Shown: in pieces, positions 35,622 to 44,662 of the stretch
Layout: each line of letters begins with the position of its first letter
Numbering within the stretch: the first letter of the stretch is position 1
Assembly: GCA_030019205.1 (NCBI GenBank)
Contig: JASEFH010000010.1
Location: 1 to 64,000, forward strand
Source: Methanomicrobiales archaeon
GTDB lineage: Archaea; Halobacteriota; Methanomicrobia; Methanomicrobiales; JACTUA01
Direction of reading: 5' to 3'
DNA: 64,000 nt
The notes under the pieces: generated by a model
The model's input: only the letters and a program-made list of their open reading frames with translations
The model's database searches: none
Told to the model about the DNA's origin: nothing
Made by a program: the position numbers and the translations under genes

Positions 35622-36852
35622 CACCCCCTTTTCTGCCAGCGGCCGATGCGGGGGCAACCGTATCCCGGATCCCTTTCCTTGCCTTTGCCCGAGACCCGTT
35701 CCGTGCCGGGTTCGCACCGAGCGGCACAGACGTTCCTGCGGGAGGCAGGGGATCTGCCGCGCACCGCAGACTCTCGATCAGCGGCGGTGTCGCTCGTCCC
35801 GAGAGCAGGGCTGAATCCTGCAGCGGGGTAGCGGTCGGCAACCCCGTGAACGCGTATTTTTGCCGCTCGTTCATAGCCGGTTTCTCAACACACCGCAGGG
35901 CGACCCGCCGCCATCCGCCTTTCGGGGCGTACGGGGATTGGCATGGTCGCGATCCGGAATCGGTCCGCGCCTGGCGCAGGAGTGCGCCCTTCTTCCCCAT
36001 GCAGTGCGATAGAGCCCGGTTCCCTGCAGACCCTCTCATCCGGGCTCGCCGGCTGTCGCCCTCTTCGATCTCTCCGCCCGTTAGTCCTAACAAAGAGAGA
36101 CTATCTACCCGCTCCATTCCCCCATACGACATTCCGGAAGGAGCGGCCCGGCAACACCCCCGGATTGCAGCGTCTCGGGGATAATGACATACAGCGTTCC
36201 TTTCCCGATCCCGACGTCAGCCTGTCGGGATACTGGTTCTGCGCCCTGCATCGCGAGAGATCGAGGCACATCGTCCACCCACTGCACGGACTCCCGACTG
36301 TTCTCCACAACCAATCCGCCCGCGAAAGACGTCCGGCCACCGAATTTCCGGCCCTGTCGCACGTTAGGGCTGGCGGGCGCAACCCTGCCGGAACCTCCGC
36401 TCCTCCGGCGGGGTATACTGAAGGGCGAGAGGATCCCGGAGAGCCCGGGTCGACTGCGCTGCATCCCGCATGCGACGACGGTCTCCGGGGATCTCCGCCG
36501 TTGCCGGGAAGAGAAAGGCAATCCGGGCCGGAATGCGCTACCGGGCCCATGCACAGGAGCAGGGGACGTCACCCCTGCACCGATTGGACGAGGCGGGTCG
36601 GAGACGCTGCGCGCATACCGTATTCGCTGTGGACGGAAGGTGCAGAGGCTGGCAGCGAGACATCCCTCCCCCCGCGTGGCCGATCCTGCGTGTGCCCAAC
36701 GTCCCTGTGCACCCGGGTCGATGCCCGCGCACGCCCGGCGACGGCAGATACGGGGCGGTAACAACAGGAGAACGAAAATGTTCCCCGCCCGCGGGCGTCG
36801 AGATTCCTGCAATAGAAAATTTAATCAACTCACACCAACCACATAACCGAAG
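35622..36852. other. 1.2-kb gene-free spacer
   Basis: No convincing gene in 1.2 kb. Long open frames on both strands have R/P/G/S-rich products and no initiation signals. A repeat core CCCTGTCGCACG lies at 36352-36363. The right end becomes AT-rich (AAAATTTAATC, about 36815-36826), a likely promoter for the LSm gene. Confidence 0.55.
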
Positions 36853-37089
36853 ATGGCGACCAGCATCGTTCTGCCCATAAAGAAGGTATTCGGCCTCGTG
36901 GATTCAAAGATTATCGTAGAGATCAAAGACGAGAAGCGGAAACTGCAGGGAAGGCTCGTTGCCGTGGACGAGTACCTGAACATCCACATGGATGAGACGA
37001 TCGAGTATACCGACAGCCAGAGGGGACGGAACCTGGGCACAGTAGTGATCCGGGGGAACAATATTCTGACAATATCCCCCGTTATCTGA
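36853..37089 (+). CDS. LSm (Sm-like archaeal) RNA-binding protein
   Basis: A 78-residue Sm-fold protein. The Sm1 motif is present as KIIVEIKDEKRKLQGRLVAVDEYLNIHMDE (residues about 19-48, with the D-x-x-N-I signature in DEYLNI), and Sm2 is VVIRGNNILTISP. Archaeal LSm proteins form heptameric rings that bind U-rich RNA and act in RNA processing. The length is normal. A winged-helix gene with an iron-sulfur motif follows seven bases later. Confidence 0.93.
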   Translation: MATSIVLPIKKVFGLVDSKIIVEIKDEKRKLQGRLVAVDEYLNIHMDETIEYTDSQRGRNLGTVVIRGNNILTISPVI

Positions 37090-37096
37090 ACCTGCC

Positions 37097-37462
37097 ATGG
37101 CGGAGCAGAAGACTGTGCCCCTGACAGAGGCCGAGGCGGAGGCGCTCCGGATCATCCAGTCGAAGCCGGAGGGGGTTCTCCAGAGCGAACTCTGGAAACT
37201 GCTGGACATCGACAGCAGGAAATGCTCCCGAATCGTCAAGCGGCTCCTGGACGCCGGTCTGATCGAGCGGATCGAGTTCCGCCGGGAAGGCATCAAGACA
37301 TACGTGCTCCGGGCCCGCAGACAGGCGGTGACGCCGAGGCTGATCATCGCCGGCGGGGAACTGGTGCCCTGCATCGGATGCGAGCGGGAGTGCACGGTCG
37401 AGGAGTGCGATCTCCTCGTCGACTGGATGTACCAGCTGGCCATCGAAGAACTCTCGGAGTAG
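37097..37462 (+). CDS. winged-helix protein with a four-cysteine (Fe-S-like) C-terminal motif
   Basis: A 121-residue protein. Residues 8-75 form a winged helix (EAEALRIIQSKPEGVLQSEL, then DIDSRKCSRIVKRLLDAGLI and the wing ERIEFRREGIKTYVL). The C-terminal part has C92, C95, C99 and C104 (PCIGCERECTVEEC), a spacing that suits an iron-sulfur cluster or zinc. The combination of a wing fold and a C-terminal cysteine cluster resembles TFE-beta / RPC39-type transcription factors. A MarR-like regulator with a metal site is the alternative. It is co-operonic with the LSm gene. Confidence 0.75.
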   Translation: MAEQKTVPLTEAEAEALRIIQSKPEGVLQSELWKLLDIDSRKCSRIVKRLLDAGLIERIEFRREGIKTYVLRARRQAVTPRLIIAGGELVPCIGCERECTVEECDLLVDWMYQLAIEELSE

Positions 37463-37521
37463 CCCGCTGCCCGTCATCTCTCTCTGCGTTCCTGCGGCGG
37501 GGATTCTCGCGCCCGCTCCTT

Positions 37522-39183
37522 CTATCTCCTTCTCGAAGACGTCTTTCTGGAAGTTCTGCGGAATATGTGCCGAAGGACGATGAATGTGACCATTACTGCG
37601 GATACGACCAGGACGCCGACGCCACCCAGCCCGGGCTCCAAAAAGAGGGAATCGAAAAGACCGCGCTCCCCGGAGGCCGCCTGGGATGTCAATCCGAACC
37701 TGGCAGACGAGTTATCAGAGACCGCTTCGAAGACGACGTTGCCGAACAGATCGTAGCCCACAAACGTCGTCTCCAGCACCAGCGGAGACCCGTCTCCGCT
37801 CCACTCCGCGATGCGTATCCCGGCTATCCCCCCGGGCTGCCTCTCCACCCACTCCGGGGCGGCCGCAATCCGCACCCGAATCGGGCCATCCGGATCCCGG
37901 TCGAGATGGGTGACGGCGGACATGTAGGTGTACTCCCCCGGATCCTGGGCTGATCCGCCGGTATACAGGTATTCCTGATGCACTTCCGCCAGGCCGACGG
38001 CACGGGCAGCCAGTCTTCCCATCTGTTTCTCGGGCACGGGCTTCACGGCGCTCAGGGAGAAGTAGTACACCCGCTGATCGCCGCTGCCGCTGCCGGCAAA
38101 CAGATGATGTCCCGAGATGGCAGCACGGGTGATCTCGGGGCCCACCAGCGCGCCGAACGAGGTGGTGGAGACGTAGTTGCCCTCGTTTGTGGTATCGAAG
38201 ACCCACAGCGGTCTTCCCTCGGCGGTGAATACGTGGATCCGGCTCCCCTCGCAGACCGCTGCCAGATTCCCCTCGGGAGATATGGAGACTGAAGAGATCC
38301 GTCTGCTGGCAGCGTACTTCCAGAGAAGCGCTCCCTCCCGATCGAAGAAGTACGCCACGCGGTCCGTCGAACCCGCTCCGACGAGTGAACCGTCAGCCGA
38401 CATGGCGACACCCGCCACGCTGCCCCCCGTGACGCGCTTCCAGAGAAGTCTTCCCTTGGAGTCAAGGAAGTAGATGGCCCTGTCGTCCGAACCCCCTGCA
38501 ACATAGCTGCCATTTTCGGATATCGCAGTGCTGATCACGTTGCCCTCTGCCGCATACCGCGCGATCTCTCTCCCTTCCTGGTCGAACACCTGGATGCTCC
38601 CATCGTCAAACCCGGCGGCAACACGGTTACCATTGGCTGACACTGCCACGCTGTAGGCGAAGTATCCCGTATTCCTGCTCCACTTCTCCGCTCCCTGCCG
38701 GAGAAAGAGGTATACCCTGTCTGCGGCAACGGCGACGTACCTGCCCTCCGGCGAGATCGAGATGCCGTTGACAGGTACGCTCAGCCCCTTCGTCCACTGG
38801 ACCGTGCCGTTTCCATCCCAGACATAGATCTGGCCGGGGCGGTAGGTTCCCGCTGCCGCCAGGGATCCGTCCGCCGCGATGGATGCTGCCGTGATCCTGT
38901 CCACGGTCGCGTACTTCCAGAGAAGGGTTTCGTACAGGGCCGGAGCCTGGTGGAGTTCGATCTCCGTTTCGGTGTCGCTGACGGCAATAGGCGGGGCGGA
39001 GCCATCGGTGGCGTTCAGCCCGGTCTCCGCATCCACGGGGAGTTCCTCCTCTTCCTCCTCGACGATGACGGGATAGAGTTCCTCCACCTCGCCGCCCCCA
39101 TCCGATTCCTGAGCGGCGGCCGGAAGCAGGAGGCACAGGAAGAAGAGAACGATGATGCTGAGTCGGATCGGATCGCAGCCCAT
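37522..39183 (-). CDS. secreted beta-propeller (WD40/PQQ-like) surface protein
   Basis: A 553-residue exported protein. Residues 1-24 are a signal peptide (LSIIVLFFLCLLLPAAAQ). A very acidic linker follows (EEEEEELP). From about residue 90 to 390 there are about seven repeats of roughly 40 residues with the pattern GxVxxxAISxxGxYVAxGxxDxxIYFxDxxGxLLW, for example VISTAISENGSYVAGGSDDR and VAGVAMSADGSLVGAGSTDR. A second beta-rich domain covers 400-510. A transmembrane helix (GVLVVSAVMVTFIVL) and a basic tail end the protein, so it is anchored with the propeller outside. Its ligand is unknown. Confidence 0.85.
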   Translation of the reverse strand: MGCDPIRLSIIVLFFLCLLLPAAAQESDGGGEVEELYPVIVEEEEEELPVDAETGLNATDGSAPPIAVSDTETEIELHQAPALYETLLWKYATVDRITAASIAADGSLAAAGTYRPGQIYVWDGNGTVQWTKGLSVPVNGISISPEGRYVAVAADRVYLFLRQGAEKWSRNTGYFAYSVAVSANGNRVAAGFDDGSIQVFDQEGREIARYAAEGNVISTAISENGSYVAGGSDDRAIYFLDSKGRLLWKRVTGGSVAGVAMSADGSLVGAGSTDRVAYFFDREGALLWKYAASRRISSVSISPEGNLAAVCEGSRIHVFTAEGRPLWVFDTTNEGNYVSTTSFGALVGPEITRAAISGHHLFAGSGSGDQRVYYFSLSAVKPVPEKQMGRLAARAVGLAEVHQEYLYTGGSAQDPGEYTYMSAVTHLDRDPDGPIRVRIAAAPEWVERQPGGIAGIRIAEWSGDGSPLVLETTFVGYDLFGNVVFEAVSDNSSARFGLTSQAASGERGLFDSLFLEPGLGGVGVLVVSAVMVTFIVLRHIFRRTSRKTSSRRR

Positions 39184-40356
39184 GGCACGAGAATATGGGC
39201 GACAAATCTATTTAAACCAGCACGAGCCGGTACTCCGCGGGGATGCCGTTGCCTCCTCCCGGCGGCGCTCTTGCGGTGCCGCAAGGCGGGGTGCGACATG
39301 CGCTGGCACGCTTCTCGCGCAAAGGATGTCGGGAATCTGGGGTCGAATTCATGTCTTTTCCATCCGTTCTCCTCTGCCGGGATAGGAAGAGCGGGATCGG
39401 CGTATCTCTGTAGCCTTTCCCCGCCGGTTCCGCCATTCGTACGCTCCGAAGGGGTATCCCGTGCCGTGCCAGTCCAGCCCGAGCGTCGATGGAAATGGCC
39501 ATCCCGATCCTGCCACGGAGGGGGGTGGCTGCGGGGGAATCAGGTTCCTGCAGAGGTATCCTCTCCCGAAGCGCCAAACGGGCGCAGCATGCGATCTCCA
39601 ACGCCCGCCGCCCCCTATCCCGCTCTTCCCGCATGAAATGGGAGCGGACGCTGCCGCATGCGAACGGACGCATCGCGCCGTGGAGAGATTGCCCGCCGGG
39701 GGGGAAGAGATCCAGGTACGCTGGCTGCTGGGGTTCCCCGACCAATGCATCGGCGTCGGTAAAAGCCGAACGGAAAGACGGTCCTTTTCAGAAAATGAAA
39801 CGTCCCGCGATGGCGGGACTCTTGGGAATCCTGAGCCCGGATCGTGACATTCCGGAAAGTCGACGGCGATCCCGTGGAGAGTCTCCGGAGCATCCGCCTC
39901 ATAAACCCCCCCCTATCCCCAAGCTCCCTTCGGAACGGCATCCCCTGTGCCCCGACCCCCGTGTGTATTCCGCAGAAAGGGGAACCTGCCCGGCGATTCT
40001 TCCGACTCCATCTGCAATCCGGCTGCGACCTTTCGAAGCTCTATCGAACCTGCGGCACGCATGCACGCCGCCCGTAGAACAGAAAGCGGCGCTTCGGAGC
40101 GCGATCCCGGTCAATCACGAAACCGGTCGCATCCGGAGGGAGGAGGCGCGATCCGGTGAATGAAGAATCTGCAGGGGACGGAGTGGCATCGAACGATTCT
40201 ACATCAGGATCGAAGCCTTCCGGAAGATCGTTTCCCGCTATGGATGGCATGACACGCATTCCCGGGGCCTGTCCGCCAGGTCTGTCCGAACCGGTCGGGA
40301 GAGTTCTGGGACGACCTGAAAGTTTATCCCTGCTTCCTGCAGAATTTCAGTATGGA
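39184..40356. other. gene-free spacer, promoters at both ends
   Basis: A minus-strand TATA (TTTAAATAG, about 39213-39205) lies 22-30 bases before the propeller gene start. A plus-strand TATA-like AGTTTATCC (40321-40329) lies before the pilin-like gene. The 1.1 kb between them has no convincing gene. Confidence 0.5.
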
Positions 40357-40866
40357 ATGCTTCGAGCGGAGGACGCGGATTCACACTCCCTGGCCACCAT
40401 CCTTCTGATTGCCATCACCATTCTCCTCGCTCTTCTGGTGCTCCTCCTCTTCCACCTGCCAGCACTGGAATGGTCGTCCGGCATTCCCGCCATCTTCGTC
40501 ATCACCTCGATCCACCACGAGAGCGAACTGTATCCTCATTCCCTGAACTACGACAGCCGTATCATTCTCCGGCACAGCGGTTCGCAGGAGATGAAAAACG
40601 ACGATCTAGAGGCGAAAATATACAAAAACGGCATACCGCTGCGCTGCAACATATCCACCCTGAACGGCCATAACTTCATTGGCACCCACCACTATGGAGT
40701 CCAGTGGATCGGCGGATCGGGGTGCCAGGGGGTATTCTGGAGTCCGGGGGAGACACTGATCATCGACCTGACCGACGGCACCATCCGCCCGGGAGATACG
40801 ATCCGCGTGGATGTGCTGGAACGATCGGGAAAGCGGGTGATATCCCGCCACACTTATCAGACCTGA
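40357..40866 (+). CDS. archaeal type IV pilin-like protein
   Basis: A protein of about 169 residues. The N-terminus MLRAEDADSHSLATILLIAI is a charged leader followed by a long hydrophobic helix (residues 12-36), as in class III archaeal pilins (DUF1628-like). The ectodomain is beta-rich, with SIHHESELYPHSLNYDSRII and closing strands GDTIRVDVLERSGKRVISRH. I chose ATG 40357 because the longer frame upstream crosses the TATA-like AGTTTATCC at 40321. A prepilin peptidase would cleave before the helix. A strong inverted repeat begins at the stop codon. Confidence 0.72.
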   Translation: MLRAEDADSHSLATILLIAITILLALLVLLLFHLPALEWSSGIPAIFVITSIHHESELYPHSLNYDSRIILRHSGSQEMKNDDLEAKIYKNGIPLRCNISTLNGHNFIGTHHYGVQWIGGSGCQGVFWSPGETLIIDLTDGTIRPGDTIRVDVLERSGKRVISRHTYQT

Positions 40867-40916
40867 CGGAGCGCTCTTCCCGCAGCGGAGCCCCGCTTCG
40901 CCGTATCCGTCAGGTC
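40860..40916 (+). terminator. stem-loop at the stop codon of the pilin-like gene
   Basis: GACCTGACGGA (40860-40870) and TCCGTCAGGTC (40906-40916) form a perfect 11-bp inverted repeat that includes the TGA stop codon. A smaller AGCGG-AGCC-CCGCT hairpin lies in the loop. No T-tract follows, so it may stabilise the 3' end rather than terminate transcription. Confidence 0.5.
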
Positions 40917-41153
40917 CCGGCGGTCGAAGCCGTCCCGGTGCCACGGATGGCTCCGGCAGGAGGCGACGTCGCGGTACAAGAGGGATTGCAGCACAGCGGA
41001 TGCGAACGGGTCCGCCTGCATCGGGTTACCCGAGAGTCCATGGAGAGAGGCCCGCAGTCTCGGCTGCCTCTCCGGCGGGCAGGCGGGACGGGTCTGCCCC
41101 GACCCGCCCCTTCGGCCGGTACAGGAGGACCCTCCTGCGAACCTCCCCCTGTC

Positions 41154-41705
41154 CTACCTCTCCAGCCCTTTTTCCGTCCATTCCAGGTTCAGAAGCTGCC
41201 GCTTCTTGCTGTCGAAGTCCTCCGCCGTGATGATCCCCCTGTCCCGCAGTCTTGCCAGGTGCTCGAGCTCCGTCACGTACTCCGGTGCAGCGAAGGTCCG
41301 GGACTCCTCCACCGCTGCCCGCTCGCCGTGCTCGCTCGCCTCCGCCCCCCTCACCTGCCCCTGCCGTTCCTGGATGAACTTCCGATAGTTGTTGAACTCG
41401 TCCTCGATGAACTCCAGATCGGTCCTTGTCAGGATGCCCGTCGATGGGATCGAGATGTCGTAGTCGAAGAGCACCTTGACGCCCTCGCTGCCCGGCGAGA
41501 GATACACCCGCAGCGTCGTGATCCAGCGATCCACGTGGAAGGACGTGTACGAGCCGTGCGTCGTTCCCCGTCTCACCTCCAGATGGATGGGTCTCTCCGC
41601 ATTGACCACCGAATAGTTCAGCGTGGAGAGGTAGTTTCTGGTGAGATCGAATATGGTGCCCGTCTCTCCGCCGACAGTAAACGATCGGGTAATCCGCCTT
41701 CCCAT
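41154..41705 (-). CDS. SHOCT-domain protein of unknown function
   Basis: A 183-residue soluble protein. The N-terminal 105 residues are beta-rich (RRITRSFTVGGETGTIFDLT, ITTLRVYLSPGSEGVKVLFD). A charged linker at 112-135 leads to a SHOCT-type C-terminal domain with the usual pattern: VTELEHLARLRDRGIITAED followed by FDSKKRQLLNLE. SHOCT domains are short helical oligomerisation elements in many archaeal and bacterial membrane-associated proteins. The function is unknown. Its start lies close to an AT-rich stretch near 41710-41725. Confidence 0.8.
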   Translation of the reverse strand: MGRRITRSFTVGGETGTIFDLTRNYLSTLNYSVVNAERPIHLEVRRGTTHGSYTSFHVDRWITTLRVYLSPGSEGVKVLFDYDISIPSTGILTRTDLEFIEDEFNNYRKFIQERQGQVRGAEASEHGERAAVEESRTFAAPEYVTELEHLARLRDRGIITAEDFDSKKRQLLNLEWTEKGLER

Positions 41706-41977
41706 ACGGAGACATCTTATCCCTCATATATATCTTTGCCCTCCGCCGGCTGCCGTGTCGGAGAGCCCCTGCCGTCCACCAAGCGATGCCGGAAAGGGAA
41801 AAGAGGAGGTTGCGCCCGTCGGTATCTGCAGGGGTTACCCCACGAGGGGAATCGGAGTCGAACAGGCACAGACAAGGAACAACCCGCCCACGATCGTCCA
41901 GAGCATCTCCCTCAGCATACCTGTATTTTTGTCCGTTTTAAAAATAAGCATTCCCATGAGTTCGAATTTCTTCGAAG

Positions 41978-42568
41978 TCAACCGGATAGCGGATGCCGGC
42001 TTCCCGAATACCGCAGCACCGCCCGGGCCAGGAGTTGGGCGAGCCGGACCGGTTCGGGAGTCTTACCCTCGAGCGTGAAGTCGTTGCAGAGCCGTGCTGC
42101 GTCGGCGGCCGATATTCCGCTCACCCGCAGATACACGGTATGGCCGGTGTGCAGGGGCACGGGGGTGCGGGGGCCCAGTCTGCGGTACGCGGAGAGCCTG
42201 CCGGCATCCCCCGGAAAATGGCGGCAGATATCGCCTTCGAGTCCTTCCGACTCCTCGTACGTGACAATGATGACCGGAAGCGAGGTGCGGCGGGCAATCT
42301 CTTCGGGGTCGATGATGTTGTACCAGGCGATGACACATCCGCTGATCAGGAGGAGGTTGATATCCCGACGTCGCAGGTCCGCGATCAGCCGCAGCACGGC
42401 GTCCGTGGCATCCATGCCCCCGACGGTGACGTGCGTGCAGGCCATGCCGTCGACGCGGAGATCCTTTCGCATCACGACCCCGCCGAGAATGGACCGCTCT
42501 CTACCGCTGAAACTCTCGGCGATGCCCAGCGCCCGGAGCCCTCTTTTGGCAATATGCATGGAAGCCAT
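41978..42568 (-). CDS. DUF99 family protein (endonuclease dU-like)
   Basis: A 196-residue protein matching DUF99, an archaeal family sometimes annotated as endonuclease dU. The conserved blocks are KRGLRALGIAESFSG, GGVVMRKDLRVDGMACTHVT and LLISGCVIAWYNIIDPEEIA, followed by PVIIVTYEESEGLE. Activity should not be assumed. ATG 42568 or 42559 are both possible starts; neither has a clear ribosome binding site, and a TATA-like TATTTATG lies about 15-25 bases upstream. It is divergent from the AglJ gene, 30 bases apart. Confidence 0.88.
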   Translation of the reverse strand: MASMHIAKRGLRALGIAESFSGRERSILGGVVMRKDLRVDGMACTHVTVGGMDATDAVLRLIADLRRRDINLLLISGCVIAWYNIIDPEEIARRTSLPVIIVTYEESEGLEGDICRHFPGDAGRLSAYRRLGPRTPVPLHTGHTVYLRVSGISAADAARLCNDFTLEGKTPEPVRLAQLLARAVLRYSGSRHPLSG

Positions 42569-42598
42569 TATGAGGATGGATCATAAATACAGTTACCA

Positions 42599-43516
42599 AT
42601 GAGCGTTCCCAGAGACGACGTCTGCATCTTCATACCCACGCTGAACGAAGCCCCCACCATCGGGCAGCTCGTCTCAGAGTTCCGGGAACTCGGCTACCTC
42701 CACATCCTGGTCGTGGACGGGGGCAGCACCGACGGCACGATCGAGATCGCCAGGGCTGCCGGCGCCAAAGTCCACATCCAGACCAGCAGGGGGAAGGGGA
42801 ACGCGATCATCGAGGCGCTCGACCTGATCGATCGCCCCTACGTGCTGATGCTGGATGGAGACGGCACCTACTCGCCCCGGGACGCGGAGATCATGCTGAG
42901 GCCGCTCTCGCTGGGGTACGACCATGTCATCGGCAACCGTCTGAACAACCCGAACTCCGCCGCATTCTCGCGGCTGAATCTGTTCGGAAACCGCATCATC
43001 AACGGGCTCTTCAAATTCGCGCACCGGCGGGATCTCTGCGACATCCTCTCGGGGTACCGGGCATTCACCCTGGACTCGCTGCGGCAGATGCATCTGAAAG
43101 AGGGGGGATTCGCGATCGAGACCGAGATGTCGGTGGGCGCCGTGCGCAACAACCAGCGGGTGATGGTCGTGCCGGTAAAGTATACAGAGCGGCAGGGCAC
43201 CGCGACCAAACTGAACCCCATCCAGGACGGTGTCCGCATTGCCGGAGCGATCTACCGCCTTGCCCGGATGAACAATCCTCTCTTCTACTTCGGTCTGCTC
43301 GGCGTCGCGATGGTGATCCTCGGGTCGATCACCGGCGTGTACGTCGTGCTGGAGTGGCTGAAGGACATCGAACATCTCCCGCTCACCATCCTGACCGTGC
43401 TCCTGATCACCGTGGGATTCGAGATCTTCATGTTCGGGGTGATCAGCGACATGATCCTGACCTTCCACCGCGAGATCATCCGGGAGATCCAGCAGCCCCC
43501 GAGAGAGCCCAAATAA
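42599..43516 (+). CDS. aglJ: AglJ-type glycosyltransferase (family 2)
   Basis: A 305-residue membrane-associated glycosyltransferase. The GT2 domain (1-220) starts DVCIFIPTLNEAPTIGQLVS, with VVDGGSTDGT and the metal-binding LDGDGTYSPRD. LSGYRAFTLDSLRQMHLKEG follows, with ETEMSVGA. Two helices near residues 228-250 and 262-287 anchor it. The match is to the AglJ family, which adds the first hexose to dolichol phosphate for S-layer protein N-glycosylation. No other agl gene is adjacent. Sugar specificity is inferred from the family. Confidence 0.88.
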   Translation: MSVPRDDVCIFIPTLNEAPTIGQLVSEFRELGYLHILVVDGGSTDGTIEIARAAGAKVHIQTSRGKGNAIIEALDLIDRPYVLMLDGDGTYSPRDAEIMLRPLSLGYDHVIGNRLNNPNSAAFSRLNLFGNRIINGLFKFAHRRDLCDILSGYRAFTLDSLRQMHLKEGGFAIETEMSVGAVRNNQRVMVVPVKYTERQGTATKLNPIQDGVRIAGAIYRLARMNNPLFYFGLLGVAMVILGSITGVYVVLEWLKDIEHLPLTILTVLLITVGFEIFMFGVISDMILTFHREIIREIQQPPREPK

Positions 43517-43865
43517 CTGCCCGGAAGTGCCGCCGGGGATCACTCTCCCTGTCTGCGGCATGCCCCCGAAACGGACCCGTGAGGCTTCGATCGGGATCGC
43601 CCTCTCCCCTTCGCGGGCGCAGCCGCGGATCGGCCAGCGGCATCGGACACTCACTGCATTTCTACCATTTCCCCGTTTGCCGCTGCCGTTGTACGAAGGC
43701 CCCGCAGTAGCGGCGCAGCACTTCCCCAGGACGGAGCGACGGTGTCCTGCCAGGAGCCTGACAGGGGATGGAAGCATTCCCGTTGCCAAGGGACCGCTCA
43801 CCTTGCCAGGATAGAGGCTCTGCCCCGCATTGGAGGGGCGGGTTTCTCCCTGTCTTCCGGCAGGC

Positions 43866-43913
43866 GGGAGAGGGGCTGTCGCACCCCCTCCTTCCCGCCC
43901 GATGCGACAGGAG
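43866..43913. repeat. dispersed extragenic repeat, copy A
   Basis: The element reads GGGAGAGGGGCTGTCGCACC, then a C-rich stretch ending TGCGACAGGAG. It carries an 8-bp inverted repeat (43876-43883 / 43903-43910). It closely matches the element at 44208-44250. Confidence 0.5.
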
Positions 43914-44207
43914 TCCCGCGAAGAGTACGGTCCAGCCCCGAATCGATCCCGGCTCGACTCTCCCCCCCTGGCATGGGAGACCGTTCGCTCCGGCCTTCGG
44001 AAGCAGGGGATATCGCACGCGATGAGGAGGCCTGCGGGAGACCCCGTGATTCCCTTCTCCCCCCTTGGGGGGGGGAGAATGGATCCGGCGACGGGCGGGA
44101 TCGGACAGGGGGCGCCGTTTCTGGATCGATCCGCTACCCAACGGGATCGATGGTTCAGTCGCCGTGCGGGCATCTCGGGGATCGTACCAGCGGGGGAGGG
44201 AGACGGG

Positions 44208-44250
44208 GGGAGAGGGGACGCACCCCCTCCCTCGGAGGTGCGGCAGGAGC
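44208..44250. repeat. dispersed extragenic repeat, copy B
   Basis: This copy starts GGAGAGGGGACGCACCCCCT and ends GGTGCGGCAGGAG. Compared with copy A at 43866 it lacks four bases in the left arm and has a shorter middle. The shared order of G-rich, CGCACCCCCTCC and TGCG(A/G)CAGGAG parts argues for a common origin. Confidence 0.5.
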
Positions 44251-44662
44251 GGTTCCGGAGGTGTGGATGGCATCGATCCAGGGCGAACACGAACCAGACT
44301 CCGAAGAAGCCTCTCTTCCCTGTCATCGATCGACCCCTCATCCGGATCAGGCCTCGTCGAACTGGGGGCGGATGCATCCCGCCCCCGCGCGGTTCGATGG
44401 GACCTGTGGGGGGAAGCGAGAATCGAATTTCTCCCGTCCCGGATCGGAATTCCCGTGTTTCCCGGGAGGTGGGAGGAGCACCTCTGACTCTCGTGCCCGA
44501 TCAGATACGGCGAGGAGGTCTCCTGCCAGGAATCCCTTTTGGTACGGGAGAGAAGGGCATGTGCGCAGATAGGGGCATTCTATCAGACGAACCAGCCGCT
44601 CCGAACGGAAAAGAGGGCGAGGATCCGGACATTCCGGTAATGCTACCCTTTCGCCCGCCCGA

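Larger units (their letters stand above)
43517..44662. other. gene-free spacer with repeats and a C6/G9 hairpin
   Basis: About 1.1 kb. It contains CTGTCGCA/TGCGACAG arms (43876-43883 and 43903-43910), a related element at 44208-44250, and CTCCCCCC-TT-GGGGGGGGGAG (44057-44077). Long open frames here are low-complexity and unsupported. Confidence 0.55.

Noticed and set aside
43848-43913. Possible CRISPR-like or insertion element
   Set aside because: Only two degenerate copies, no spacers of regular length, no cas genes, no transposase or target duplications.
42674-44377. 567-codon minus-strand frame over aglJ and the following spacer
   Set aside because: The aglJ part is antisense and the rest is low-complexity; no start signal.
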